Shown here: in pieces, positions 23,459 to 32,293 of the stretch
Layout of the letters: every line of letters begins with the position of its first letter
How positions within the stretch are numbered: position 1 is the stretch's first letter
Assembly (NCBI GenBank): GCA_021442965.1
Contig: JABUUX010000400.1
Span: 1 to 32,293 of the forward strand
Direction: 5' to 3'
DNA length: 32,293 nucleotides
DNA from: Treponema sp.
GTDB taxonomy: Bacteria > Spirochaetota > Spirochaetia > Treponematales > Treponemataceae
The notes under the pieces: generated by a model
What the model was told of the DNA's origin: nothing
Database searches by the model: none
The model's input: the letters and a program-made list of their open reading frames with translations, nothing else
Translations under genes and position numbers: made by a program

Positions 23459-25867
23459 TTAAAAAGCATGTTTTATTACTTCTTCCACATTTGAAACAGG
23501 AATAAAGGTTATCCCTTTCTTTACCATTTCTGGAATTTCCTCTAAATCCTTTTCATTTGCCTTAGGAATAATAATAGTTTTTATTTTATTACGTTTTGCA
23601 GCAACTGTCTTTTCTCTTAAACCACCAATAGGCAGTACCTTTCCTGTTAGAGAAAGTTCTCCTGTCATAGCTAGATTTTGTTTTATTTTCTTTCCACTCA
23701 ATAAAGAAACAAAAGTTGTTGCCATTGTAATTCCTGCGGAAGGACCGTCTTTAGGGGTAGCTCCTTCCGGAATATGAAGGTGAATTGTATTTTTTTCAAA
23801 CCATTCAAAATCTTTCAGCTTTTCTTTCATGGCATATTTTTTTGACCAGTTAAATGCAATCTCACAAGACTCCTTCATTACATCTCCCATTTGCCCAGTT
23901 AAAACTAAATCTCCCTTTCCTGGAAAATTTGTAGACTCAATAAGAAGAGTATCCCCACCCATACTTGTCCATGCAAGTCCAATTGCTGTTCCTGGTACAG
24001 AAGCAGCCTTAATTTCACTTTCATCAAAATCGGGTTTTCCCAGATATTTCTGAAGATTCGAAACATCAATTGTAATCTTTCTTTCCAAAATAACCTTTTT
24101 TGCTTCATTATCTTCATCAGAAATTTTTTCCGCTTCAGTAATAAGTTCAGTTACAATTTTACGGTTTATTTTATCAATGCATTTTTCATAATGGCGAACA
24201 CCAGACTCACGTGCATACTCTTTAGCAATTTCCATAAGAACTTGATTAGTAAACTTAACCTGATTCTTCTTAAGCCCGTTCTTTTGCAAATTTTTAGGAA
24301 TTATATATTTTTTTGCAATCTCAATTTTTTCCTGATCCACATAACCTGAAAGTTCTATTATTTCTGCACGATCCAAAAGAGGATCAGGAATTGTATCCAG
24401 CGTATTTGCGGTAAGAATGAAAAAAACATTTGAAACATCAAACGGAAGATCCATATAAGTATCTCTAAAAGCAATATTTTGTTCAGGATCTAAAACCTCA
24501 AGTAAAGCTGCAGAAGGATCTCCGTGATAAGAAGCACTCATCTTATCAACTTCATCAATCATAAAAACAGGAGCTTTAGATTGTGTTAATTTAATTCCAG
24601 AAATGATTTTGCCCGGCATGGAACCAATATAAGTACGCCTGTGCCCCTTAATTTCAGATTCATCATATATGCCTCCAACAGAAAATCTGTAAAAAGGTTT
24701 ACCCATTGCTTCTGCTACTGATTTTCCAATACTTGTTTTTCCAACTCCTGGAGGTCCAACTAACAAAAGAACAGAGCCCTTTGCATCCTGTTTCATAAGC
24801 CTAACCGCAAGATATTCCAGAATTCGTTTTTTAACATCTGCCAAACCATAATGTCCATCTTCCAAAATCTTTTTTGCAGATTCAAGATTAAAAGAAATTT
24901 GAACTTTTTCATTCCATGGAAGTTTTGTAACAAGTTCCAAAAAATTTCTGGTTATAATATACTCACCTGTATTAGGATCCATTAAACTGAATTTTTCCAA
25001 TTCAGATTCAACAGACTCTTTTACTTCGCCTTCAAAATTCAATTCTTTAATTTTTGACTTAAATTTTTGATAATCAGTTTTATTACCTTCTGAATCAGTT
25101 CCCAATTCCTCTTGTATTGATTTCATTTCTTCACGAAGGAAATATTCTCTCTGATTCTTTTCTATCTTTTCATTTAATTCCTGCTGTATTTTTTTCTGAA
25201 CCCTAAGTACTTCCTGTTCCTTTTTTATAAAAACAAGAACCTTTTCAAGTCTCTGGCGAACATTGGTCATTTCAAGAATTTTCTGTTGTTCCAAACGATC
25301 TACATTTAAGATTGAAGTAACAAAATCTGCTATTTTTCCGCTCTGATCAATATTCACCATATTCAAGCGCATTTCTTCTGAAAATAGAGGATTATTTTCT
25401 GAAACATCCTTCATTTCTGAAATAAGTGCACGAGTAAGAGCTTTTACTTCAAAAGTGTCAGCTTCTTCATCATCAAGATATTCTACAGCACACGCCATAG
25501 GACTTGTTGAATGTAAAGACTTTCTGATTTTAAATCGTTTTATTGTAGAAATAAAAACATTAAGACCTCCATCCGGAAGGTTCAATTTTTTAATAATGTG
25601 GGCTGCCGTCCCAATTTCAAACAAGTCAGGAACAGAAGGGGTTTCTGTTTCTTCCTTTGTTAAAACTATACCTATGTATCCACCAGATTCATAAGCTTTT
25701 TCTATAACCTTTGAATCTTCTCCAGAATTAATCATTAGAGGAGTAAAAATACCCGGGTAAATTGGTCTTCCCTGAATAGGAAGAATGTAAAGTTTATCAG
25801 GCAGATTTTCTTCTGAAGAAATCAGAGCCTTCATTTCATTTTCAAGTTCGTCGTTAAAATCACTCAT
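23459..25867 (-). CDS. lon: ATP-dependent protease Lon
   Basis: Cytosolic AAA+ serine protease for damaged and regulatory proteins. 802 aa from the ATG at 25867. The N-terminal LON domain begins YILPIQGRPIYPGIF. A coiled region at about 195-270 follows, then Walker A GPPGVGKT at 371-378, FMIDEVDKM and the sensor region. The proteolytic domain has PKDGPSAG with Ser 710 and LREKTVAAKR with Lys 753, the catalytic dyad. An in-frame ATG at 25939 would add 24 hydrophobic, tyrosine-rich residues (FYFYFIYYY). This is unlike Lon and has no ribosome site, so I reject it. No Shine-Dalgarno sequence is seen at 25867 either. It follows lepA by 82 bases. Confidence 0.96.
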   Translation of the reverse strand: MSDFNDELENEMKALISSEENLPDKLYILPIQGRPIYPGIFTPLMINSGEDSKVIEKAYESGGYIGIVLTKEETETPSVPDLFEIGTAAHIIKKLNLPDGGLNVFISTIKRFKIRKSLHSTSPMACAVEYLDDEEADTFEVKALTRALISEMKDVSENNPLFSEEMRLNMVNIDQSGKIADFVTSILNVDRLEQQKILEMTNVRQRLEKVLVFIKKEQEVLRVQKKIQQELNEKIEKNQREYFLREEMKSIQEELGTDSEGNKTDYQKFKSKIKELNFEGEVKESVESELEKFSLMDPNTGEYIITRNFLELVTKLPWNEKVQISFNLESAKKILEDGHYGLADVKKRILEYLAVRLMKQDAKGSVLLLVGPPGVGKTSIGKSVAEAMGKPFYRFSVGGIYDESEIKGHRRTYIGSMPGKIISGIKLTQSKAPVFMIDEVDKMSASYHGDPSAALLEVLDPEQNIAFRDTYMDLPFDVSNVFFILTANTLDTIPDPLLDRAEIIELSGYVDQEKIEIAKKYIIPKNLQKNGLKKNQVKFTNQVLMEIAKEYARESGVRHYEKCIDKINRKIVTELITEAEKISDEDNEAKKVILERKITIDVSNLQKYLGKPDFDESEIKAASVPGTAIGLAWTSMGGDTLLIESTNFPGKGDLVLTGQMGDVMKESCEIAFNWSKKYAMKEKLKDFEWFEKNTIHLHIPEGATPKDGPSAGITMATTFVSLLSGKKIKQNLAMTGELSLTGKVLPIGGLREKTVAAKRNKIKTIIIPKANEKDLEEIPEMVKKGITFIPVSNVEEVIKHAF

Positions 25868-25873
25868 AATATC

Positions 25874-25902
25874 AATATAATAATAAATAAAATAAAAGTA
25901 AA
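25874..25902 (-). promoter_or_regulatory. lon: Candidate lon promoter (leaderless)
   Basis: On the minus strand TTTACT (25902-25897), a 17-base spacer and TATATT (25879-25874) end 6 bases before the ATG at 25867. The stretch is almost pure A+T, so a chance match is possible. Confidence 0.35.
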
Positions 25903-25949
25903 AATTTAAAATTTGAGAAATACTTACACATGAAAGCATCCCATATATA

Positions 25950-27752
25950 TTATTCTTCTTTTTCTTTTAACACAGCAAGGAAAGCACTCTGTGGAAGTTC
26001 TACATCTCCAATCATCTTCATGCGTTTCTTTCCTTCCTTCTGTTTTTCAAGAAGTTTTCTCTTTCTGGTAATGTCGCCTCCATAACATTTTGCCAGAACA
26101 TCTTTTCTTACAGGATTGACTGTCTCTCGGGCAATAACCTGGGCTCCTATTGCTCCCTGAATAGCAACCTTAAACTGCTGCCGGCTAATTTCATCCTTAA
26201 GTCTTTCACATACTTTTCGAGCTCTGGAAACCGCATTTTGCTCAAAAGTCAAAAAACTTAAAGCATCAACCATCTTTCCATTTAAAAGAATATCAACCTT
26301 TACCAGTTTAGTTGGTCTATATCCAATTATTTCATAATCAAAAGATGCATATCCTCGGCTGTAACTTTTTAACTTATCATAAAAATCAAATAGAACTTCA
26401 GCAAGAGGCATTTCATAAGTCAATTCAACACGCTTTTCATCCAAGTACTGCATATTTGTTTGCGCTCCACGTTTTTCAGTACAAAGAGCCATAATTGAAC
26501 CTAGAAATTCACTTGGAGTAATTACTGAAGCTTTTATATACGGTTCTTCACTCTCACGAATTTTACCTTCGGGATACATTGCAGGATTATCCACAAAAAG
26601 TTCTTCTCCATTCTGAGTAAGTACTTTATAACGAACAGAAGGCTGCGTAAAAATAACCGCCTGATCAAAATCCCTTTCCAAACGCTCCTGAATAATTTCA
26701 AGATGCAAAAGACCTAAAAATCCACAGCGAAAACCATTTCCAAGCGCAATAGAATTATCTTTCTCATATACCAAAGATGCATCATTCAGCTTCAGTTTTT
26801 CCATAGAATCTTTCAGTTCTTCATAATCATTTGAATCCATGGGATAAATTGATGAATAAACAACAGGTTTAACTTCCTTAAAACCTGGAAGAGGTTCAGA
26901 AACAGGATTTGCAGCAAGTGTAATTGTATCTCCTACATTGACTTCGCTTACAGTTTTTACTCCGGAAATAATATATCCTACGTCACCAGCTTCAAGTACA
27001 CCAGTTTCTTCATAATTGATTTTAAATATTCCACAACTCTCAACTTTATATTCCGCACCAGTACTCATCATTTTTACAATAGAACCAGTTTTTATTGTTC
27101 CGTCCATAACACGAACGTGAACGATAACTCCGCGATACGCATCATAATGGCAGTCAAAAATAAGAGCAGCAACTTTTCCGTTAGGATCTCCTTTGGGGGC
27201 AGGAAACTTAGTTACTATAGCTTCTAAAAGTTCTGCAACCCCCTGCCCTGTTTTTGCAGAAACCTGAACAGCTTCCTCTGGAAAAAGACCCAGTTCTTTA
27301 TCAATCTGATTCAGAACAGAAGGAATATCAGCCGAAGCCAGGTCTATTTTATTTATAACAGGTACAATTTCCAAATTTTGTTCCAATGCCATAAACATAT
27401 TACTTACAGTCTGACTTTCAACTCCTTGTGTAGCATCAACCAAAAGAAGAGCACCTTCACAAGATGCAATCGCACGGGAAACTTCGTAAGAAAAGTCTAC
27501 GTGACCGGGAGTATCAACAAAATTCAATTCATAATCATTTCCATCTTTTGCATGATAAGGAATCGTAACTGCCTGACTTTTTATAGTAATTCCGCGTTCC
27601 CGTTCTATATCCATATTATCCAGAATCTGATTTACCATTTTTCGCTCATCAATAATGTGGGCCTGCTGAATCAGACGGTCAGAAAGAGTTGACTTTCCGT
27701 GGTCAATGTGCGCAACAATACAAAAGTTGCGTTTATACTTCATTTCTGTCAT
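25950..27752 (-). CDS. lepA: Elongation factor 4 (LepA)
   Basis: Ribosome-associated translational GTPase that can back-translocate stalled ribosomes. 600 aa, the standard length. G1 AHIDHGKST is at residues 14-22, DTPGHVDFSYEV near 80 and NKIDLASAD near 134. The LepA-specific C-terminal domain includes AKCYGGDITRKRKLLEKQKEGKKRM in shortened form near 560. AAAAGGAAATAAT precedes the ATG. It lies 15 bases after the HtrA-like gene and 82 bases before lon. Confidence 0.97.
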   Translation of the reverse strand: MTEMKYKRNFCIVAHIDHGKSTLSDRLIQQAHIIDERKMVNQILDNMDIERERGITIKSQAVTIPYHAKDGNDYELNFVDTPGHVDFSYEVSRAIASCEGALLLVDATQGVESQTVSNMFMALEQNLEIVPVINKIDLASADIPSVLNQIDKELGLFPEEAVQVSAKTGQGVAELLEAIVTKFPAPKGDPNGKVAALIFDCHYDAYRGVIVHVRVMDGTIKTGSIVKMMSTGAEYKVESCGIFKINYEETGVLEAGDVGYIISGVKTVSEVNVGDTITLAANPVSEPLPGFKEVKPVVYSSIYPMDSNDYEELKDSMEKLKLNDASLVYEKDNSIALGNGFRCGFLGLLHLEIIQERLERDFDQAVIFTQPSVRYKVLTQNGEELFVDNPAMYPEGKIRESEEPYIKASVITPSEFLGSIMALCTEKRGAQTNMQYLDEKRVELTYEMPLAEVLFDFYDKLKSYSRGYASFDYEIIGYRPTKLVKVDILLNGKMVDALSFLTFEQNAVSRARKVCERLKDEISRQQFKVAIQGAIGAQVIARETVNPVRKDVLAKCYGGDITRKRKLLEKQKEGKKRMKMIGDVELPQSAFLAVLKEKEE

Positions 27753-27767
27753 ATTATTTCCTTTTTT

Positions 27768-29381
27768 CTAAAAATAGTAAGGATTGTCATAACTGGCAGA
27801 CAAAACCATAACTACATCAATTATACTTTTTTTATGGCGTTGGGTAACTATCTGAGCAAGAATAAATTTATTTTCTTTATCAAAAACTATATCTTTAATA
27901 TATAAAGTATCGTTTTCAGAAAAACTCAATTCATCAGCTTGAGACGCCGGAATAATTCCTGAAACAACAAAACGTTTCTTAAATTCAGAAACAGAAGAAA
28001 GCTTCATTCCAAACAAAGGAAGAAATGAATTTTCTACCAGATCACTGTTATAAACTTCTACAGCTGGCTTCTCAGGTCTTTTTTCCAAGTAAACAAGTTT
28101 TTCATTCACATCTGATTTTTCATTTCTGTAAAAAATTTTTGAAATTGTTCCCGGCTGACATTCTCTCAAAAAGCTCTGCATATCCTCTATTGAATTAATA
28201 GAAACATCATTGACTTTATAAATTATATCACCTTCAGATAAACCACAAAATCTGGAAGTAGAGCCTGGCATAACATATAGAATTTCCAGTCCTGTTTTCT
28301 TTTTTCCAGTTTTTTTTGTCCGCCCGTAGCATCCAATCCAGCAATGATTAAATTCTCCACCTTCATAAAGATAAGGAAGTTCCTGTTTTAAAAATTCTAC
28401 TGGAATTGCAAAATTTAAACCTTGAGAATCAAGAATTCCTGCAAAAACAATAGCTTGAACTTTCATATTAGTATCAATACAAGGCCCACCTGAATTACCG
28501 CTGTTAACTGGAGCATCAATTTGAAAAACACTGCCAGTAGTAAATAGTTTTCTCTCTGTAAAAGAAACAATCCCAGAAGTAATGGATCCTTCCAGCCCTA
28601 AAGGCGCTCCAATCGCGCTTATCTTATCTCCCACAGAAAGCTCTTTTGAAGATCCAAGTTCCAAAACAAAAGGCGGTTCAACTTCTGCTTTTAACAAGGC
28701 CAAATCAAGAATTGAATCATACCCAATTACCTTTGCAGGGATTTTTTCATCTTCAGCCCCCTGCAGTTTTATATACAGTCTTGAAAATCCCTCATAAGAA
28801 GGATTTACCATATCCTCTATAACATGATGATTAGTTACTATATATCCTCTTTTATCAATAAAAAAACCAGAACCTAAAACCCGGTCTGCCATCCCGGCTC
28901 CATGCTGAATCTTCAAACCTTTATCTACAAGAATCGTAACAGTAGCATTTACACAATCATCAATATTGTTTGGAAGTTTTTCTTTTTCAGGCACTAAACC
29001 TGGAACAGAAGCTTTTATTAATTTTTCACATTCCGAAGAAGTAATCACAGGTGAATTATATCCTGTTATTTCAAGAGATTTAGAATATCTAAGAGCAGTA
29101 TTATAATCCTTTTCTGAAACAGCTTTATCCAAAAGCTCAAGAATAGCAGATTTGCATTTTTCAATTGTTTCTTCATCCCCTAAAAGTAAGGCTCTCCAAT
29201 ATGCCTCAACAGGTTCAATTTGAAGAATATCAAATATCCGTTTTTTTTCATTAGAAACAACATCAGTGTCAGAATAATTCAAAGGTGACGTATCTTTCGG
29301 GATACCACCAAAAGAAGAACATGAAGAAAAACATCCTAAAATAAGAAGTAATGAAAAAAATAAAGTCAGAAGGTGTTTCAA
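27768..29381 (-). CDS. HtrA/DegP-like trypsin-fold protease with PDZ domain, predicted lipoprotein
   Basis: 537 aa. The N-terminus has a lipoprotein-type signal with candidate Cys 17 (ILGC) or Cys 21 (FSSC), so it is probably an anchored periplasmic protein. Residues 45-130 are helical. The trypsin-like domain holds the triad His 186 in IVTNHHVIED, Asp 226 in SILDLALLK and Ser 297 in GNSGGP. A PDZ domain follows at about 362-430 (MPGSTSRFCGLSEGDIIYKV). A further region of about 100 residues is unassigned. The start codon is TTG (29379-29381), overlapping the stop of the upstream TPR gene as TTGA, which implies translational coupling. Likely role is envelope protein quality control, inferred from the fold. 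Confidence 0.9.
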   Translation of the reverse strand: MKHLLTLFFSLLLILGCFSSCSSFGGIPKDTSPLNYSDTDVVSNEKKRIFDILQIEPVEAYWRALLLGDEETIEKCKSAILELLDKAVSEKDYNTALRYSKSLEITGYNSPVITSSECEKLIKASVPGLVPEKEKLPNNIDDCVNATVTILVDKGLKIQHGAGMADRVLGSGFFIDKRGYIVTNHHVIEDMVNPSYEGFSRLYIKLQGAEDEKIPAKVIGYDSILDLALLKAEVEPPFVLELGSSKELSVGDKISAIGAPLGLEGSITSGIVSFTERKLFTTGSVFQIDAPVNSGNSGGPCIDTNMKVQAIVFAGILDSQGLNFAIPVEFLKQELPYLYEGGEFNHCWIGCYGRTKKTGKKKTGLEILYVMPGSTSRFCGLSEGDIIYKVNDVSINSIEDMQSFLRECQPGTISKIFYRNEKSDVNEKLVYLEKRPEKPAVEVYNSDLVENSFLPLFGMKLSSVSEFKKRFVVSGIIPASQADELSFSENDTLYIKDIVFDKENKFILAQIVTQRHKKSIIDVVMVLSASYDNPYYF

Positions 29382-31492
29382 TTTGCAGGCTCCAAAACTT
29401 CATTTTCAAATTCTTCTATTTCTCTTAAAGAACAAGAAACAAAGATTTCATTTCCCATTTTTATACACTTATAAGAAAAATCATCCTTTTCTATTAGAAT
29501 AACAACTCCGGGTTCCAGACTTTCCATCTTAATCACAATTTCATTCTCCAAAAGGAAGTCACCTTCTTCACCAACCCAATAAAGTTTTCTACTTCTACCC
29601 GGCTTTACAAATTTTTCTCCATCCTTACCAATAACACGAACAGGAATTCCGTCTTCTTTTATTACATGAACTTCTTCCATATCAATTCCAATAACAAAGA
29701 TACACTCTTCCTGCAAACCCTTTCCTTCTTCTTGTGGATAACGAATATAAGTTTCGCTTCTTCCATCAGGAGAAACCCATATCGATGTTTTTCCACCTTT
29801 TTCACGATAATATTCCTGAAACTCCGTAACATTATCATTTTCACGGTCAATTAATATTCCAGAAAGATAAACTTCCTCTGAAAAATCAAAATATGGAAAT
29901 GAAGCTTTTATAACATTCATATCTCTATCTGCAAAAAGTTCATAATTATCAGCTGTAATCACAGAAAATAATTCCTTTGTTTCAAACAAACCGTCATCAT
30001 CGTAATCTACATATCGTACAGAAGGTAATCCGTTTTCAAATTCAGCATTTGCAAAAACTCGTTCATTAGAAAAATACATAGCAGAAACAGGATTTCCTGA
30101 AAGAAGCGAATAAGTAACACTGGCTCCGGGGCGTTCCAAAGATTCAGCTTTTACAAAAGTTGCCGCTTGAAGATAATCCAATTGAGCCGGATTATTCCAG
30201 TCACTCTTAATAATAGGAAAATAGAAAGGATTTTTTTCATCTTCAGAGGAATCTTCCTTAATCTGTAAAATATTTGGAGTAATAAAAGCCACAGGACAAA
30301 ATTCACAGGACTTTTTTGAATACTCAAACACTGAATAACTCCCATCTTTTAAAAGCACAGCTCTTCCAATATACGGATACTCAGAATAAGACAGTTCAAG
30401 TCCTAAAGGAACTATGGAGCATAAAAGCAACTCACCATAATCCAAAGCACAGTAAATATCTTCAATACCGTTATTATCACAATCAAAATGAATATACTGG
30501 GGTCTTCCACGTTCGTAAACAACCTGAAGTTCAGACAGCATATCTCCATCTTCATCTCGGAAAATAGAGCCATTATAAGAATTCAGTCTGTCATATAATC
30601 TTGCTTTTACAGAATCCTCCGTAATAAGAGAAACAAAATAATTCAGAACATCATAAGTAGTATATTCATCTGCATAAGAAAAAAATCTTTCATAAGCTTC
30701 TTCTTCACTCAAAAGTCCAGACTGCAACGCAATAACAGGAAAAAGAAAAGATTTCTTATTTGCAGCATCAAAAGCTTTAAGAGCTCTTATCTGTTCTTCA
30801 CCGTCCTTAAAAAAGAAAGATGCACACTCAATTTCAGAATCCAAATCATTGTAATTTTTCATTTCAGCAGAAAGGAAATCTGCAGTTTCTAAAACTTTTA
30901 GTTCAGGTTTATAATCTTTTCCACCTTTAAGAATTCTTGAAAGTTCAAAACTATAAAACAGACTGATAAAGCGCACATCACCTTTATAAATACGCCTTGC
31001 AGTAGAAATTTTTGCACGTGCTTTCTCCAAAGCATCAGGCGTACCAATTCTATAATATGATTTTATTCTTACAGCTTCAGCATCAGAAGAAAATACAAAA
31101 GGTTCTCTATCCAGAATATCAAGAGCTTTTTCATATTTCCCAGTATCAGAGAGAAGATCAGCCAGTAATATTCTGTTTCCTTTTTCATTTAGCCCTGACC
31201 AGGAATTCTTATCATTTGCAGTTTCAGACAACTCCAGAACTTCCTGAACCGTTGCTCCCATATTTTGACGGCACAAAGCTTTTACATAATACAAATCAGA
31301 AATACTGTCATCATAACCCAGACCAAGTTCAGCCTGACTAAAAGCAGAATTCATATCTCCTTGCCTAAGATAATTTTCTGCTAATTTCAAACAACGTTCT
31401 GCAGTTTTCTTTCCTGCCTGAGATGAGGTTACTTTCTGAGCAAAACAAATACCAAGATTCAAAGTAACCAAAATAAAAAAAACTTTTTTCAT
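29378..31492 (-). CDS. Secreted TPR protein with acidic metal-binding-like loops
   Basis: 704 aa. The signal peptide ends near CFAQ (residue 19). Residues 25-250 are helical TPR-like repeats (AENYLRQGDMNSAFSQAELG, a second around 105-130). Four acidic loops with the spacing D-x-[DE]-x-[DN]-x-x-x-[ED] appear at 313 (DEDGDMLSE), 337 (DCDNNGIED), 496 (DYDDDGLFE) and 549 (DRENDNVTE). They resemble calcium loops of EF-hand, dockerin or FG-GAP type. The rest is beta-rich and unassigned. AAGGATAAAA precedes the ATG, 2 bases after the tilS stop. The downstream HtrA-like gene is coupled to it. Function is unknown; periplasmic location is inferred. Confidence 0.85.
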   Translation of the reverse strand: MKKVFFILVTLNLGICFAQKVTSSQAGKKTAERCLKLAENYLRQGDMNSAFSQAELGLGYDDSISDLYYVKALCRQNMGATVQEVLELSETANDKNSWSGLNEKGNRILLADLLSDTGKYEKALDILDREPFVFSSDAEAVRIKSYYRIGTPDALEKARAKISTARRIYKGDVRFISLFYSFELSRILKGGKDYKPELKVLETADFLSAEMKNYNDLDSEIECASFFFKDGEEQIRALKAFDAANKKSFLFPVIALQSGLLSEEEAYERFFSYADEYTTYDVLNYFVSLITEDSVKARLYDRLNSYNGSIFRDEDGDMLSELQVVYERGRPQYIHFDCDNNGIEDIYCALDYGELLLCSIVPLGLELSYSEYPYIGRAVLLKDGSYSVFEYSKKSCEFCPVAFITPNILQIKEDSSEDEKNPFYFPIIKSDWNNPAQLDYLQAATFVKAESLERPGASVTYSLLSGNPVSAMYFSNERVFANAEFENGLPSVRYVDYDDDGLFETKELFSVITADNYELFADRDMNVIKASFPYFDFSEEVYLSGILIDRENDNVTEFQEYYREKGGKTSIWVSPDGRSETYIRYPQEEGKGLQEECIFVIGIDMEEVHVIKEDGIPVRVIGKDGEKFVKPGRSRKLYWVGEEGDFLLENEIVIKMESLEPGVVILIEKDDFSYKCIKMGNEIFVSCSLREIEEFENEVLEPAN

Positions 31493-31494
31493 TT

Positions 31495-32293
31495 TTATCC
31501 TTCAACAACATAAAGTTGTTTTTTTTCACCCGTTACCGGACTTCTAATTACAAAAGGAAAATCCACATTGTAAGTTACAGACTTTCCACTATGTGAAAGA
31601 ACAACAGCTCCGCTTTCAGATTTGAACACATGAACAACCCCAAAAGGAAACTGAAACTCTCCTTCTTTTTCTATTATAGCAAAAAAACAAAAATCTGTTT
31701 GCCTTTTGGACAACCTTTTTATAAAAAGATTACCATTCTTATAACCTGTTTCAAATTCACCGTAGCGCTGTAAAAAATCCTTTTTTTTATTAACAGCATT
31801 ATGCAACTGACTGGAAAAATCCTTTAAAAAAACTTTTGGAATTCTACCTGTAATTCCATTTTGATTGAAAAATTTTATCAGTACTCTATCCAGCAATGCT
31901 TCATTTTCAGAATCAAACAAATCCTCTGAAAAGTCTTTTTTTGCCGCAATACTTTCTAAACAGTCATTATCTAATTTTCTTTTTTCTTCACCTTTCAAAA
32001 CCGCCGTTTTCCATCCGGGAAACTTTTCATTTAAAACAGGCACAAGATTAAGTCTTATGTTATTTCTTAAATAATTATCACAAGAATTCGTAGAATCAAT
32101 ACAATAACTCTGATTCTTAAATTTTAAAAAATCTTCAATATCACATCTTTCAATATTTATAAGAGGACGTATAAAAACTCCCCTTGAAGATTGAATTCCA
32201 CCTGATCTGGAGCCTTGTAAAAATCGCATTAAAATAGTTTCCAAATTATCATTCAAATTATGAGCCAGACAAAAATATGCAATATTATGTTTT
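31495..32293 (-). CDS. tilS: tRNA(Ile)-lysidine synthase (5' end outside window)
   Basis: Changes C34 of the AUA-reading tRNA(Ile) to lysidine with ATP and lysine. About 265 codons are visible, and the frame stays open to the right edge, so the PP-loop ATPase start is missing. The visible part begins with LAHNLNDNLETILMRFLQGS, the TilS version of the HxxDDxxET motif. IRPLINIERCDIEDFLKF and NSCDNYLRNNIRLNLVPVL follow, both typical. The protein stops soon after FPFVIRSPVTGE, close to where many TilS proteins have a further C-terminal domain, so that domain seems short or absent. The next gene starts 2 bases later. Confidence 0.92.
   Translation of the reverse strand, partial: KHNIAYFCLAHNLNDNLETILMRFLQGSRSGGIQSSRGVFIRPLINIERCDIEDFLKFKNQSYCIDSTNSCDNYLRNNIRLNLVPVLNEKFPGWKTAVLKGEEKRKLDNDCLESIAAKKDFSEDLFDSENEALLDRVLIKFFNQNGITGRIPKVFLKDFSSQLHNAVNKKKDFLQRYGEFETGYKNGNLFIKRLSKRQTDFCFFAIIEKEGEFQFPFGVVHVFKSESGAVVLSHSGKSVTYNVDFPFVIRSPVTGEKKQLYVVEG

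Noticed and set aside
25868..25939. 24-residue N-terminal extension of Lon from the upstream ATG
   Set aside because: Hydrophobic Tyr/Phe-rich residues unlike any Lon start, encoded by nearly pure A+T sequence; the homologous N-terminus begins after 25867.
31012..31341. Rightward 109-codon open frame opposite the TPR gene
   Set aside because: Gln/His-rich shadow of a real secreted protein gene with intact start, ribosome site and signal peptide.

Overview
The window is a compact, AT-rich bacterial segment, about two-thirds A+T by eye. It looks like a Treponema-type spirochaete, probably a gut or rumen relative rather than T. pallidum. The reasons are spirochaete-style lipoproteins, several secreted TPR proteins of no widely known family, Gly/Trp-containing variants of common housekeeping motifs, and a secreted plant-polysaccharide-type glycosidase. 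Genus assignment is inference; no rRNA is present. There is no gap longer than 200 bases without a gene, and I see no tRNA, rRNA, CRISPR array, transposase or phage gene.

Layout. Positions 1-90 hold the end of a palindromic intergenic repeat. From 9546 down to 87 everything reads leftward: rpe, a secreted TPR/coiled-coil protein, a Pro-Glu-Val repeat lipoprotein, a membrane-anchored TPR protein, recA, then a tight set folK-scpA-scpB-rluB-folP (folate synthesis, chromosome condensation, rRNA modification). A single rightward gene follows (9685-10860, tocopherol-cyclase-like). A bidirectional terminator separates it from a leftward lysC - DUF368 - dapB group (aspartate/lysine pathway plus a probable undecaprenyl-phosphate transporter). 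A secreted GH5-like glycosidase (14127-16691) lies upstream of that group.

From 16805 rightward come ndk, gpsA and ffh. A terminator is shared with a leftward secreted CBM48-like protein. Then rightward come a CYTH-domain protein, a DUF975 membrane protein and the signal peptide peptidase SppA. A second well-preserved copy of the repeat (23311-23431) lies between sppA and the convergent lon. The right end is one leftward run: tilS (cut by the window edge), a secreted TPR protein with acidic metal-binding-like loops, an HtrA-like lipoprotein protease, lepA and lon. These mix translation fidelity with protein quality control.

Four features seem most worth following up. First, several genes (ndk, rpe, the CYTH gene, and less surely lysC and lon) have a -10 box 3-10 bases from the start codon and no Shine-Dalgarno sequence, which suggests leaderless mRNAs. 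Second, a palindromic repeat family is present in three copies. Third, a perfect 34-bp palindrome overlaps the stop codon of the CYTH gene. Fourth, a carbohydrate-binding module appears to be inserted inside a glycosidase barrel. I did not find a clear new multi-gene defence or mobile system.
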